From assembly GCA_905221605.1 (NCBI GenBank), contig CAJNDS010000539.1:1-64000 (forward strand): 64,000 bases of DNA. The letters are read 5' to 3'. Position numbers and translations under genes: made by a program. This DNA comes from Symbiodinium natans. Its lineage: Eukaryota; Sar; Dinophyceae; Suessiales; Symbiodiniaceae. This document shows, piece by piece, positions 1 through 8,794 of the stretch; the stretch's first letter is position 1, and every line of letters begins with the position of its first letter. The notes under the pieces are model-generated. The model searched no databases. It was given only the letters and a program-made list of their open reading frames with translations, and was not told the DNA's origin.

Positions 1-372
1 TGTGTTAGTTAAAGTCTTAGCCGCTGCGACCTGCCAGACTCCAAGGTCAGACAGGCTGTGAAAGGGGACTCAGAGTACCCGAAGAAGCTCATGAACACGC
101 CAGTCAGACTCTGCTGCAACAATCTCGAGTTCACCAAGGACGGCTACGTCAGAAAGAACTCCTCCAAGGCGTGTAAGACAGGCCGGATTGCTTTGCCGGA
201 TCCTGTCGAGAACTTGTTCATCCTCTGTAAGACAAAGTGTCAGACAGAGACTCGGCCGCGGAAGTTCCTTGACTTGCCGGGGAGCAACTACACGCGCAGC
301 CTCCAAGGCCTCAGCATTCGAAGTGGTGCCGAGGCGAGCATTGCTGTCAGACGAGACACGCTGAGCCAAGGC
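1..372 (+). CDS. possible 5'-truncated exon(s), unrecognised product
   Basis: One plus-strand frame stays open from about position 58 to 441 and reads as a basic, cysteine-containing protein, with DSEYPKKLMNTPVRLCC near its start. It contains GTCAGAC at 46, 103, 239 and 346, like the confident exons downstream. The frame differs from that of the ATG at 419, so it would be either the end of an earlier gene or an exon joined by splicing. I do not recognise the product. Confidence 0.3.
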
Positions 373-418
373 AGTGGGGACTTCCACCGCCGTGTCCGCC
401 AGAGAGGAGGAGCACGAC

Positions 419-1024
419 ATGGCTGCCGGCGCGGGGGATGAGGACCACGAAGGCGACGAGTCAGACACAAAGGCTGAGGGTGAGGCGGCGGACAGTCAGA
501 CTGTGGACGGTGAGCCAGAGACGACGCCGGAGGAAAGTGTCAAGTCAGACCAAACCATGACTTGGTTTGCCTGGTCTCCGTCAGAGATGTTTTGGGCGGA
601 GATGTACAACCTCTACGGCGTCAGACGGCCAGCCACGTGGAAGATCATCGACTTCACGCCCGGGCCGGGCTTGGCAGCCTTGCAAGCCGCCAGACAGTGT
701 GTTCCCTACGTGGCCTTTTGCTTGCCGGGCCAATCAGACACACTGCGCCAATCCCTGACATTCCAGATTATGGTGGAGATTGTCAGAGGAGTCAACAATG
801 GCTTCACTCGCAGAGCGATCAGCCGTGTCAGAAGTCTGACAGGAGGCCATGCGGAAGAAGCACGCCTGGATGCTGCGAGGGCTGCGGCGAGCCTGGACGC
901 GTCGGTGATGCCCGACTCACCTGGTCCTCAGACGAGTGGTGGTTGTCAGACGACTGGTGGCAAGCGCAAACGCGCTGAAGGGTCAGACTCCGAGTCGTCA
1001 TCGTCCAGCAGCGACAAGGAGTGA
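419..1024 (+). CDS. acidic-ended protein with a TPGPG segment
   Basis: I chose the ATG at 419 (context ACGACATGG). The frame is also open upstream, but only from a GTG. The product has an acidic N-terminus (about residues 1-45, rich in E and D), then a folded-looking part with WKIIDFTPGPGLAALQAA, and a C-terminus of KRKRAEGSDSE followed by a serine run and DKE before TGA. That end looks like a natural C-terminus with a basic patch beside an acidic tail, typical of nuclear proteins. From memory, D-x-TPG-x-G segments recur near the C-termini of multi-copy dinoflagellate gene predictions; this is unsearched. Six GTCAGAC copies fall inside the frame. Confidence 0.5.
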   Translation: MAAGAGDEDHEGDESDTKAEGEAADSQTVDGEPETTPEESVKSDQTMTWFAWSPSEMFWAEMYNLYGVRRPATWKIIDFTPGPGLAALQAARQCVPYVAFCLPGQSDTLRQSLTFQIMVEIVRGVNNGFTRRAISRVRSLTGGHAEEARLDAARAAASLDASVMPDSPGPQTSGGCQTTGGKRKRAEGSDSESSSSSSDKE

Positions 1025-1398
1025 GTGTGATGCCATGACGAGGTGACATGACAGAAGTGGTGCCAGGGGTGTGAGAAATAGAGTTCTAGTTAGTCTAAGT
1101 AGCGGTAATAGACTATACGATCATGTTAGGATTTCCGAAGGGGCGTCACCTTCGTCCTGCAGTGCTCGTTGCTCTACGGCCAGGAGGTCTGTGAAAGACT
1201 CCATGCTCCGGACCGTCAGATTCATCGATTTTAACGTGTCAGACACAGCATCTCGTCTCGGCGATTCTCTGACTCAAGGGGGGGCCTGTGAACTAGATAG
1301 AGGACACATGCGAATGGCCATGTCCATGATTCAGAATGTTACGAAATAATTTCCCCCCAGCCAAACATTCGAGTACCCTGAATAAAAAAAAGTCCCCG

Positions 1399-1931
1399 AG
1401 CCTGGAAAGGTCAAGGCTTCAGGCTTCAAGCATCTCTCCTTCTCGAGAAAGCTTCGGCCGCCTTCCTGAAAACCGAAGGACTGATCCCCGGGCCCCGGAA
1501 GACTTGTATAACTTAACCCCAAATTATAGCTATGTCCGGAGGCCTCTGTAAACTACCCGCTTTCCAGATATGATTCGCCTATGGAATCAGAATAGTTTTA
1601 TTTAATTTAAAGTGGACATAAAGAAAACGAGCCCTCAAAAAAAATATTTTGGAGACCCTGGAAAGGTCGATGCTGAAGACAGGCCTGAAGCCTCGACCTT
1701 TCCAGGATCGCCGAAAATCTGCCTGGCGCGTTTTCTGTATGCCTTACTGACTCATTAACTTAGGCGAATCATATCTGGAAAGGGGGTAGCTTACGGAGGC
1801 CTCCGGACTACAATACAAATCTTCCGGGGCCCGGGGCTCGGTCCTTCGGTTTGCAGGAATATCATAAGCTTTCTCGAGAAGGAGAGATACTTCAAGCGTA
1901 TGCCTTCCTGAAAACCGAAGGACTGAGCCCC
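1399..1931. repeat. fold-back (inverted-repeat) element
   Basis: The left arm (about 1399-1585) and right arm (about 1763-1905) are imperfect reverse complements. Both carry the run around CTTCCGGGGCCCGGGG, the AGCTTTCTCGAGAA segment and the ATATGATTCGCCT segment. An inner hairpin pairs CCTGGAAAGGTCGA (about 1656) with TCGACCTTTCCAGG (about 1692). A piece of the left arm (GCCTTCCTGAAAACCGAAGG) is also repeated directly at about 1902. It has the form of a non-autonomous fold-back or MITE-like insertion. No transposase frame is visible. Confidence 0.6.
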
Positions 1932-2284
1932 ATTGAAAAACCGTCACGGCCCGAACACTTATATAGTGTAGGGTCAAAGGCCAAGATCCTGAATACCCTC
2001 AGAATATTTCGGGCACAAGACTAGTCTGCCAGCTAAAACATGTTGCATTCAAGTTCGGCACCCCGGCAATGCCAGCAGAGAGTGCACAACAATCATGACT
2101 CGAGACTCGGCCGTCAGATACAGACTGTGGCTGCCAAAATGGTGTCCTTGCCATTGCCTTGGTCCTTGATGTGGCAGAGTGTACATGGGGTTCAAGAGAT
2201 TCGTCACTGTAGTCCTTGCATTGTCGTTGTCAGTCGGGCTTTGGCTCTGAAAGAAAGTGTTTGTTGTTCGATTCTGTGTGCAGC

Positions 2285-2830
2285 CATGGATGTGAAAACA
2301 GTGTCAGACCTCCTGGCATGGACATCCGAAGAAAATTACGAGGTCGTCCTGTATCAGCTGCCAGCCGCGTTGTCTCTCTTGTCAGACCTGAGTCGGCCAT
2401 ACTTCCTGCCCAGAGTGCTGTCAGAGCACGGTCACGAGGATCAGGCTCTGCGCATTCGTGTGAAAACCATGTTTCCGATGCCGTGGGTCAGTTTTGGGCA
2501 CCAGTCAGACTCGTCAGACACCATCACGGGCAAAAAATGTCAGACGATGCTGCTGGCACACGCAATCTGGAAGAACAAGGACAGCTGGGCATTCTTGCGT
2601 CAGACAAGCCTCTGTGAAGCCACAAAGTCCGCCACAGTCGTTGTGGTGCACTTCAGTGTGCCTTGTAACAAAGGCACAGCGATGGAGCTATCCTTTGCGT
2701 CAGACGTGGATGCCAACACAGTGTTTGAGGGCAAGACATTGAAGCTACAGGACTGGTTTCCGACCTCCGCTTTGCTGCAGTCAGACTCCACAGGCTACAT
2801 CTGCATGTCTCTTGTCAGACACAGCATTGT
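2285..2830 (+). CDS. coding exon, unrecognised protein (MDVKTVSDLLAW start)
   Basis: The frame is open from 2040, but coding character starts at the ATG at 2285 (context CAGCCATGG). It reads MDVKTVSDLLAWTSEENYEV and continues with alternating hydrophobic and polar residues to about 2830. After that a probable intron follows, because the next 60 bases do not read like protein. Nine GTCAGAC copies occur, read as SD, QT or VR depending on phase. It probably joins the exons at 2940-3125 and 3225-3530. No known domain is recognised. Confidence 0.5.
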
Positions 2831-2938
2831 CATGAGCTTAAGTTTGTGCATCGGGGCTAACATGTGCCCATGTTTGTTTCAGCATGCTTGAAGTGGAGAG
2901 TCCATTGGCGTGTTGCGAATACACTTTTGTGTGCCAAG

Positions 2939-3130
2939 GTGGTGCGACAAGGAGAAGCCGTCCATGGGCACCGAAACCATCAAGAAAATGAAAGACGTCA
3001 ATGCCTCTTTGCACCGCTGCCTGGAAAATTGGATTTCTGATGGTGGTTGCAACAGCAAGACAGAGCAGAAAATGCAGAAGTATGACAAGGACGAGCTTCA
3101 TGAACAATCTCGCTCAGGCAGGACGTGGCT
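2939..3130 (+). CDS. coding exon, lysine-rich, continues the 2285 gene
   Basis: The frame reads WCDKEKPSMGTETIKKMKDV and then a segment with CLENWISDGGCNSKTEQKMQ. It is preceded by CCAAG, a possible splice acceptor. The residue mix is that of a soluble protein. The frame fails at the 3' end in a way consistent with a donor near 3130. It contains no exact GTCAGAC. Unrecognised. Confidence 0.45.
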
Positions 3131-3224
3131 CATGACCTTCCTGGGGTTGCGTGTAAGGGGGTCTGCCTTGAGTTCGCAACATCCCCGTGCAAGGTGCTGC
3201 CCGACCTTCTTCGGCATCGAGTAG

Positions 3225-3535
3225 CAACGTGAAGGAAGCGTCAGACGCAGTCATGGCCGGGAGTCATGAAGTCGACCCGCCTGTTCTTGTCAGCCAGAAG
3301 CGGCAACGACTGCAGGACGCGATCGCGTATCTGGACAGGATGAAGCCCGCCAACCAGAGTGCGCTGTTCATGGATGGAGCTCGTAAGAAGGTGCGAGTCA
3401 TTGATTCCGGGCTGGAGACTGTGGCTTCTTTTCTGACACCTGGAAGTACAATGCTGACTAAGACAAAACGTGATGTCAGACAGATGACGTTGGGCGAGAC
3501 GAGCCGCCTGCATGGCTGCTGTTTGGACTTTAGTC
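3225..3535 (+). CDS. coding exon, helical protein segment
   Basis: The frame opens after a possible acceptor at about 3224 and reads SNVKEASDAVMAGSHEVDPP, then a helical stretch with KRQRLQDAIAYLDRMKPANQ and ARKKVRVIDSGLETVASFL. GTCAGAC occurs at 3240 and 3475. Same strand and probably same gene as the two exons before it. The frame remains open to 3654 but loses protein-like character after about 3535. Confidence 0.45.
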
Positions 3536-4059
3536 TGTGCAAGCCGTCATACAGTTCGCACACACTGGCCAACATGGCCTCAGTTCCCACAGCTGCGACA
3601 ATGTTGCTCCTAGCCTGTCAGACCATGGCCTTGGTCAAAGAGAACGACATGTGACAATGTCATTCTCGTCACCCAACTGTCGTCGCAAAGTGCGTGACAG
3701 TCAGAAATAATTTTGGAGGCAGGCAGCGCAGAAACAATCTCGTGCCAGTGCTTGCCGCTTGTGAGCTCTTCCAAGGCATAGGGCAGGTCGGAGTCATGCA
3801 GCATCGGCTCTTGACAGGACAGGATTGGTGAAGTGCGAGAGACCATCGGCCTGACACTCTGCTTCCGAGAACGATATGTGTCTGTGTGTGTGTGTGAGTC
3901 AGACCTTAGGCCCGAGACTGACTTGCTGTCTCGCTCTTTTGAAATTTGAATGTCAGGTCAGACCGTCTTCCGCGGAAGTGCATGACTCAGCAGATTCACG
4001 TCACTGTGTTGACAAATGTTCCTTTGTGGTGTGGGCGTCGCTAGGAATGAGAGTGCAGA

Positions 4060-4363
4060 TTATATAATTATAATGACTCCCGAGGCCACTGCTTGCAGTG
4101 ATGCTCATCGCTACCTTGCTGGCGGAAATGTCAGACAAGTGCTCAGCTCAGCATGTGTACAGCGTATCTGTCAGAATCAGAGGGGAATTCAATACATGTC
4201 TTTTGTCGTGGATCCTGACTCGCTCATGCATTCCAGCTTCTGTGCTTGTCAGACTGCAGTGGAACTGACTTGGAGTTCTGAAGTGATTGGATGTGCTATC
4301 CTGTCATATGATTTCATGCCTGGAACCTCGCAGTGCGTGAGACTTCGTTGCCACTGGTGGTGA
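4060..4363 (+). CDS. possible exon, hydrophobic segment
   Basis: The frame reads DYIIIMTPEATACSDAHRYL and continues through SFVVDPDSLMHSSFCACQTA to a TGA at 4361. GTCAGAC lies at 4130 and 4248 in different codon phases. It could be the last exon of the gene to its left. The function is not recognisable and the start is unknown. Confidence 0.35.
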
Positions 4364-4713
4364 CACTGAGTAAGACAGATGATGTGAACGTGTTTTTCGA
4401 CCTGTCAGCCAGGCCTGTCTGATCATGAGTTTTGTTTTGCTGGCTTGTGAACAGACCCCTGGGTTCACTTGTTATTTGATGCCTTGTGTGCTAGCTGATG
4501 CAGTGCTTTGAGGCCAGTCCTGTTTTGGCAGACTTGGAGCTGGACATTTTTCTGCAGGCCGTGGCTTGTTGTGAAATCACTGGACGTCAGTCTTATTTAC
4601 TAATACTGAGTCAGACTCAGAATCGAACTGCATCAAGCCGCAGAGATAAGAGGCTCAGAAGGCATCCCTAAGCCCAGTCAGTGACAGTGCCTGTCAGAGA
4701 ATTCCCAGGCAGC

Positions 4714-6413
4714 ATGGCCCCAAAACGAGGTCAGACCACCGCAGCCATGAAACGGCCGGCAGCCAAGAAACCACGCCACGCAGGTGACGAGGGCCGTCAG
4801 ACAGTTTGGACCGACGACGAGTTCGATCTTCAATCCTTCCTGGCGAGTCTTCTGTCAGACGCCGGACTGGAGCAGAGTCAGACCGACGGTGGCCTGAGAC
4901 GTCAGACGCCTCTGATGATGGCAGGCGGCTGCGATGGCACCGGTCTGCCTCACTATGTTGTCTCCAAGATGCTGAAGAAGGGTGAGGTTGCGTCTGTATG
5001 CGCGTCAGAAATGAAGCAGGCGCCGGCGATGTTCATGCTTCGTCAGACTGAGACGTTCGACGTTGACCACATCTTCAAGGACATCAAGTACAGCGTCAGA
5101 GGTTCCGGGCCGTGCTGGGTGCACAACCGCTGCTGCAAGTTGTCAGACCCGAGCATGCAGAACCTGGACTTATTTGTGTCCGGTTTCTCCTGCAAGCTGA
5201 ACAGCAGGTCCAACTCAGAACGTTACACGTCAGACCCCATCGACCTGAACAAGCCAGAGTGTCAGACTTTCGTTGAAAGTCTTGCGTTCGTGAAGAAACA
5301 CCGGCCGAAGTTCTACGTCCTGGAGAATGTTTTGGGCGCCTTGCAGCCTCGCATAAAGGGTGGACGTCAGACCCCCTTGATGTGGTACGAAGAAGCTCTC
5401 CAGTCAGACTTGCCGGACTACACGCATGCTGCGATGGTTGTCGATGCCTTGCCTCAGTCAGAGAGTCGTGCACGTGTTGTCCTGTTGGGCTCGTCAGACA
5501 GCAACTTCGTTGCGTCAGATTGGGTTCGCGAGGTGAGCATTCTCAGCGAGATGTGCAGCCAAATGCCACGCCATTCTGCTGCTGCTTTCTCGTGGTCTGA
5601 CAAGGGCCCAGTGTCGAAAGCACGGTCAGTCATGGAGGACGACACTGAGTACCATCGTTTTTTCGCTGAGGCATGCAAGAACCTTTGCTGCAGTAGTCAT
5701 TAGGACTTTTTTTATGCGTCTCTTGAGTGTTAATCCATTGGCACCTCTGTTTGCACAGTCACAGCACTTCCATCAAAGAAGCCTCACGAAACACTTTGTG
5801 ACACACCCTGACCTGTTCGGCAGATGAACACTACAAACCTGTGGCACTCTCATCTTTGAGCACAGTACCTGACTGTGATTTCAATCTGAGACGTTTGTCA
5901 TGGTCTTGTCGTCGTTCATTCCGTCTTTGCGTGTCCGTCCTTCGAGTGGCTCATCTAAGGAAGGCCGTGAAAGCCAAACGCATACCGTCAGATGTGAAGC
6001 CGCCCCCGGTGAAAAGGAGAGCCAGCAGTGGCACAGAAATGGGCGCTTGGCACCGGGCACAGGTCGATGTGTATGAGATGATGCTGCAGTCGGCCGGGCT
6101 TGGGACGTCAGACCCTCTGGCAGACTTGAGTCAGACAGTGGACCGGGGCCACTACAGGTCAGACGGAGGACTGGCCACGTTGACAACCGGTTGCCTTTGG
6201 TACAACTATCAGAAGAAGGGCTTCATGGACAAGGCAGACATGGTCCGTGGCTTGGGCCTCAACCCGGCTGAGGTGGATTACTCGTGTCACACATTGTCGG
6301 AGCTCCGCGAGATGCTGGGCAACGGCATGCGTGCTGCCATGCTTGTGAAGGTCTGCCTCCCGATCTTGACATATCTGAAGTATTTCAATTTTGTCCCAGG
6401 ACATCCTCGTTAG
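4714..6413 (+). CDS. cytosine-C5 DNA methyltransferase-like gene (two exons)
   Basis: Transfers a methyl group from S-adenosylmethionine to cytosine C5 in DNA, if active. The first ATG with good context is 4714 (MAPKRGQ), followed by a K/P-rich, NLS-like stretch. Exon 1 runs to about 5692. It has motif I as AGGCDGTGLPHY, an acidic residue in SEMKQAP (motif II), FKDIKY (motif III), motif IV as DLFVSGFSCKLNS with the catalytic Cys, motif VI as YVLENVLGAL and motif VIII as ESRARVVLLG. Exon 2 (about 5960-6413) ends with motif X as EMLGNGMRAAMLVKVCLPIL before TAG. The intervening ~265 bp contains stops and no GTCAGAC, so it is probably an intron; I could not fix splice sites that preserve the frame. 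Odd points: motif IV has SC instead of PC, and Lys follows the Cys instead of Gln. The gene holds about 14 GTCAGAC copies. Confidence 0.8.
5693..5960 (+). other. probable intron of the plus-strand methyltransferase
   Basis: This stretch separates the motif I-VIII frame from the motif X frame. It contains in-frame stops and no GTCAGAC, while both flanking exons are dense in it. The exact donor and acceptor are uncertain; GT at 5693 and AG near 5959 are the nearest candidates, but together they do not keep the frame. Confidence 0.5.
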
Positions 6414-6419
6414 ACTGCA

Positions 6420-7460
6420 TAAGTCAGTCGGACCTTGCAACTTGCTGCAGAATCATGCGAGGAGTTGTTAGACTCAAGATTGTGAAGTTTCTGACTGTGA
6501 CTTTATGTCGGACAGTCTGGTTTTGAGCTTGGATTCGGATACACCCGTGGACTCCAGTCAGACCGCAGCAGCAACAGCGAGGAAACTTGAAAATACTCTT
6601 GCGCGAGCTGGGGGAGATGTTCAGGTTGTTGTCATCCCTGCTCTTTCCTTGCTTGTGTTGCAGTCTTGTCATTGTCGCATTTTTCAATTCTGACAAACCT
6701 GCTCGAGGCACTTGAGACCGTCTCTTGCACAAATGCAGAGCCATGCCCTCGGCACTGTAGCCCACGTTCGCGATCTGCGATTTCAGGGGTCTCGACTTGA
6801 AACGTTGAAGTGTGAGACTGCAGTGTGGACACTCGTCAGAGAGTGGCAGCCTCTGGCAGACTTTTGCACCTGCCATGTGTCGTACCATATGTCCTTCATG
6901 CCTGGCTGCCCATGTCAGACCTTGACTGACCACTGACAAACTCAGAGGGTCCTGCAAATTAAGATGCCTTGGTTTTGAATCAACTTGTTCGAGAGCAATG
7001 TCTGAGGCCTTTTGGTGAAAGACAAGGTGCTGCGAGTGTGAATATGGTGCTTCTGTGCAGCTTGCGCAGTGCGCATGTTCATGATGGAATACCTGCCTTG
7101 CATGTCTTAGACTGTTGAGCGAGTAGTTTCACGTCAGAAGTGCTTGCTTCAAACTCTTTCCTCACCTGCGTAAGCTGTTGCTTCTCGCAGGCTGCAACCT
7201 CCGCCGAGTGGCCACCAGCCCAGGTGGTAGCCTTGACAACAGGGCCTGCGTCCTTCAGTTTTCCCTTCGCCCTCCAGTCAGAAAGTTCAGGGGCGGGGGC
7301 AGCGCGGTGTGGGGTGTAGCTTTTTCAGTGAAGTTTGGGCCAAGGCACGAGCTGAATCTGGCCACAGCGGAGATTGCTTCCAGTCAGAGCCTCGGATGCG
7401 AATATCTGACTGTCTGAGACTCTCATTGGACACCAACAGCTCCAAGCAGTTCCCTGGATT
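6420..7460 (+). other. no supported gene
   Basis: Short frames exist on both strands, but none reads convincingly as protein. GTCAGAC occurs at 6557 and 6914, so the stretch belongs to the motif-rich domain. It may hold 3' UTR of the methyltransferase and small exons of the next gene. Confidence 0.4.
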
Positions 7461-7559
7461 CTTGTAATGTGTCCTTCTCGAAACCTGCTCGCCCGCCGCC
7501 CCCTACCATCTCAAGAAACCCCCAAGTGTGCCTGTCGACTCGGCCTCCTTTCCTGGGCA

Positions 7560-8042
7560 AGCGTCAGCATGCCGCCTTATCAGGTCTTCTTGTTCAAGTT
7601 TTACCACCAGGGTTCTGGAAGGAGGGACGAGTGGTTGTTGCTGGAGTCAGAGCGAAGGCATGCACGATCACCACTCCACGGCCGCATCTTCTTTTTTCGC
7701 CGCACCCGTACAAATCGCAGAGCATGGGGATCGCAAGGATTGTGGTCAATGACAACATCAGGCCAGATTCTGCTCACGGACTTCGCCTGTGCGTCAGACG
7801 CAGGTATCCGACGATGGGACCTCTGCTTCAGACCAGCGGGCTGCATTCAGCAAGAGCTTCCAGACATGCTCGGGGGGACGCGCACGTACTACTACCCTGC
7901 CTACACCGATGTCGGACACATTCGGGTATTGTTCTTCATCGGCACCTACATGATCGTTCTGCCGCCACCTGCGCTCCAGAACCGGTTGGCTGTGGACGAG
8001 GAGGAGGAGGACATGGACCCGGAGGAATGGCACTTCCTGTGA
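7560..8042 (+). CDS. coding segment with acidic C-terminus, unrecognised
   Basis: The plus frame ends at TGA 8040-8042 with DEEEEDMDPEEWHFL, a plausible natural C-terminus. Before it lie TDVGHIRVLFFIGTYMIVLP, a hydrophobic strand or membrane-like segment, and a Trp/Arg-rich part. The frame is open from 7467, but the true 5' exon border is unclear. It has one GTCAGAC at 7793. Unrecognised. Confidence 0.45.
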   Translation, partial: SVSMPPYQVFLFKFYHQGSGRRDEWLLLESERRHARSPLHGRIFFFRRTRTNRRAWGSQGLWSMTTSGQILLTDFACASDAGIRRWDLCFRPAGCIQQELPDMLGGTRTYYYPAYTDVGHIRVLFFIGTYMIVLPPPALQNRLAVDEEEEDMDPEEWHFL

Positions 8043-8587
8043 GACGACGGATCATGTCATCCTCCCCTGAGACGGGAAGCAGTTAGATTTGGAATAGCAC
8101 AGGTGCTTGCAGGGCACGTCAGACATGGTTGCCGCGTGTAGTAGCCAGCCAGGGCAGTGTGTGTGCGCAGAATTCTGGCAGCGTTTTAAAAACGCTGCTG
8201 GCAAAGGCCCGACTCGGCCGACTGGATGGAGTCGGTGACAGCGAGTGGCAGTGGCTGTGAGTCAGAGAAACTGGAGCATTTAGAGGGACAGTCAGAGGCA
8301 ATGACACAAATGCCTTCCCCCCAAAACCCTGAAGGGAGCAGCTTAGGCAAAACCAGCCCTTCAGTGCATGTGCATCTTTCTGACAAGCCGCCTCAAAGTT
8401 GGGAAACGTATCATGGTCATGATATGTGGTATCAATCCAATGTACTGTGTGCAGTTTTGATGAACAAACTCACCAACTGTCGTTACCCTGACGTACACCC
8501 TCATTTCCCTGCACGACTCCTCACACTCACCCACCCCATGGCCAGTCTCAGATTTCTCGGGGGAACATGTCGTAGACTGGCGTCTGA

Positions 8588-8645
8588 AAGCACTGCTAAA
8601 CATTGATGTGTGTGCTGGGTTTCTTCAGGTGGCCTGTCAGACAAG
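8588..8645 (+). repeat. partial copy of the ~190-bp repeat (3' end only)
   Basis: Matches the last ~55 bases of the six-copy repeat to its right: a variant of GCTAAGCGCTGATGCGCG, then GCTGGGTTTCTTCAGG, ending in TGTCAGAC (heptamer at 8636). The first ~135 bases of the unit are missing. Confidence 0.6.
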
Positions 8646-8794
8646 TGAACATGTCGAGTCCTCGGCATCCTCGCAAGGCCAGGGCCATAAGTCTGCTGCT
8701 TGACACAGGTTAATGAGTGAGTGCCAAATTAATTTTTGATTTCTGATTTTGTCGTGCTGAGTGACACAGTATGCACACAACTGCTCAGTAAGAC

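Noticed and set aside
4714-5700. Restriction-modification system
   Set aside because: No restriction-enzyme-like neighbour, the gene has an intron and NLS-like start, and the surroundings are eukaryotic.
6424-6957. Minus-strand frame with a CPHCS zinc-finger-like start
   Set aside because: Only one CxxC pair is present, it opposes the strand of all neighbouring genes, and the rest is not protein-like.
1-8042. Retrotransposon carrying the methyltransferase
   Set aside because: DNA-methyltransferase-bearing retroelements are known, but I see no reverse transcriptase motif, integrase, long terminal repeats or poly-A tail around the gene.
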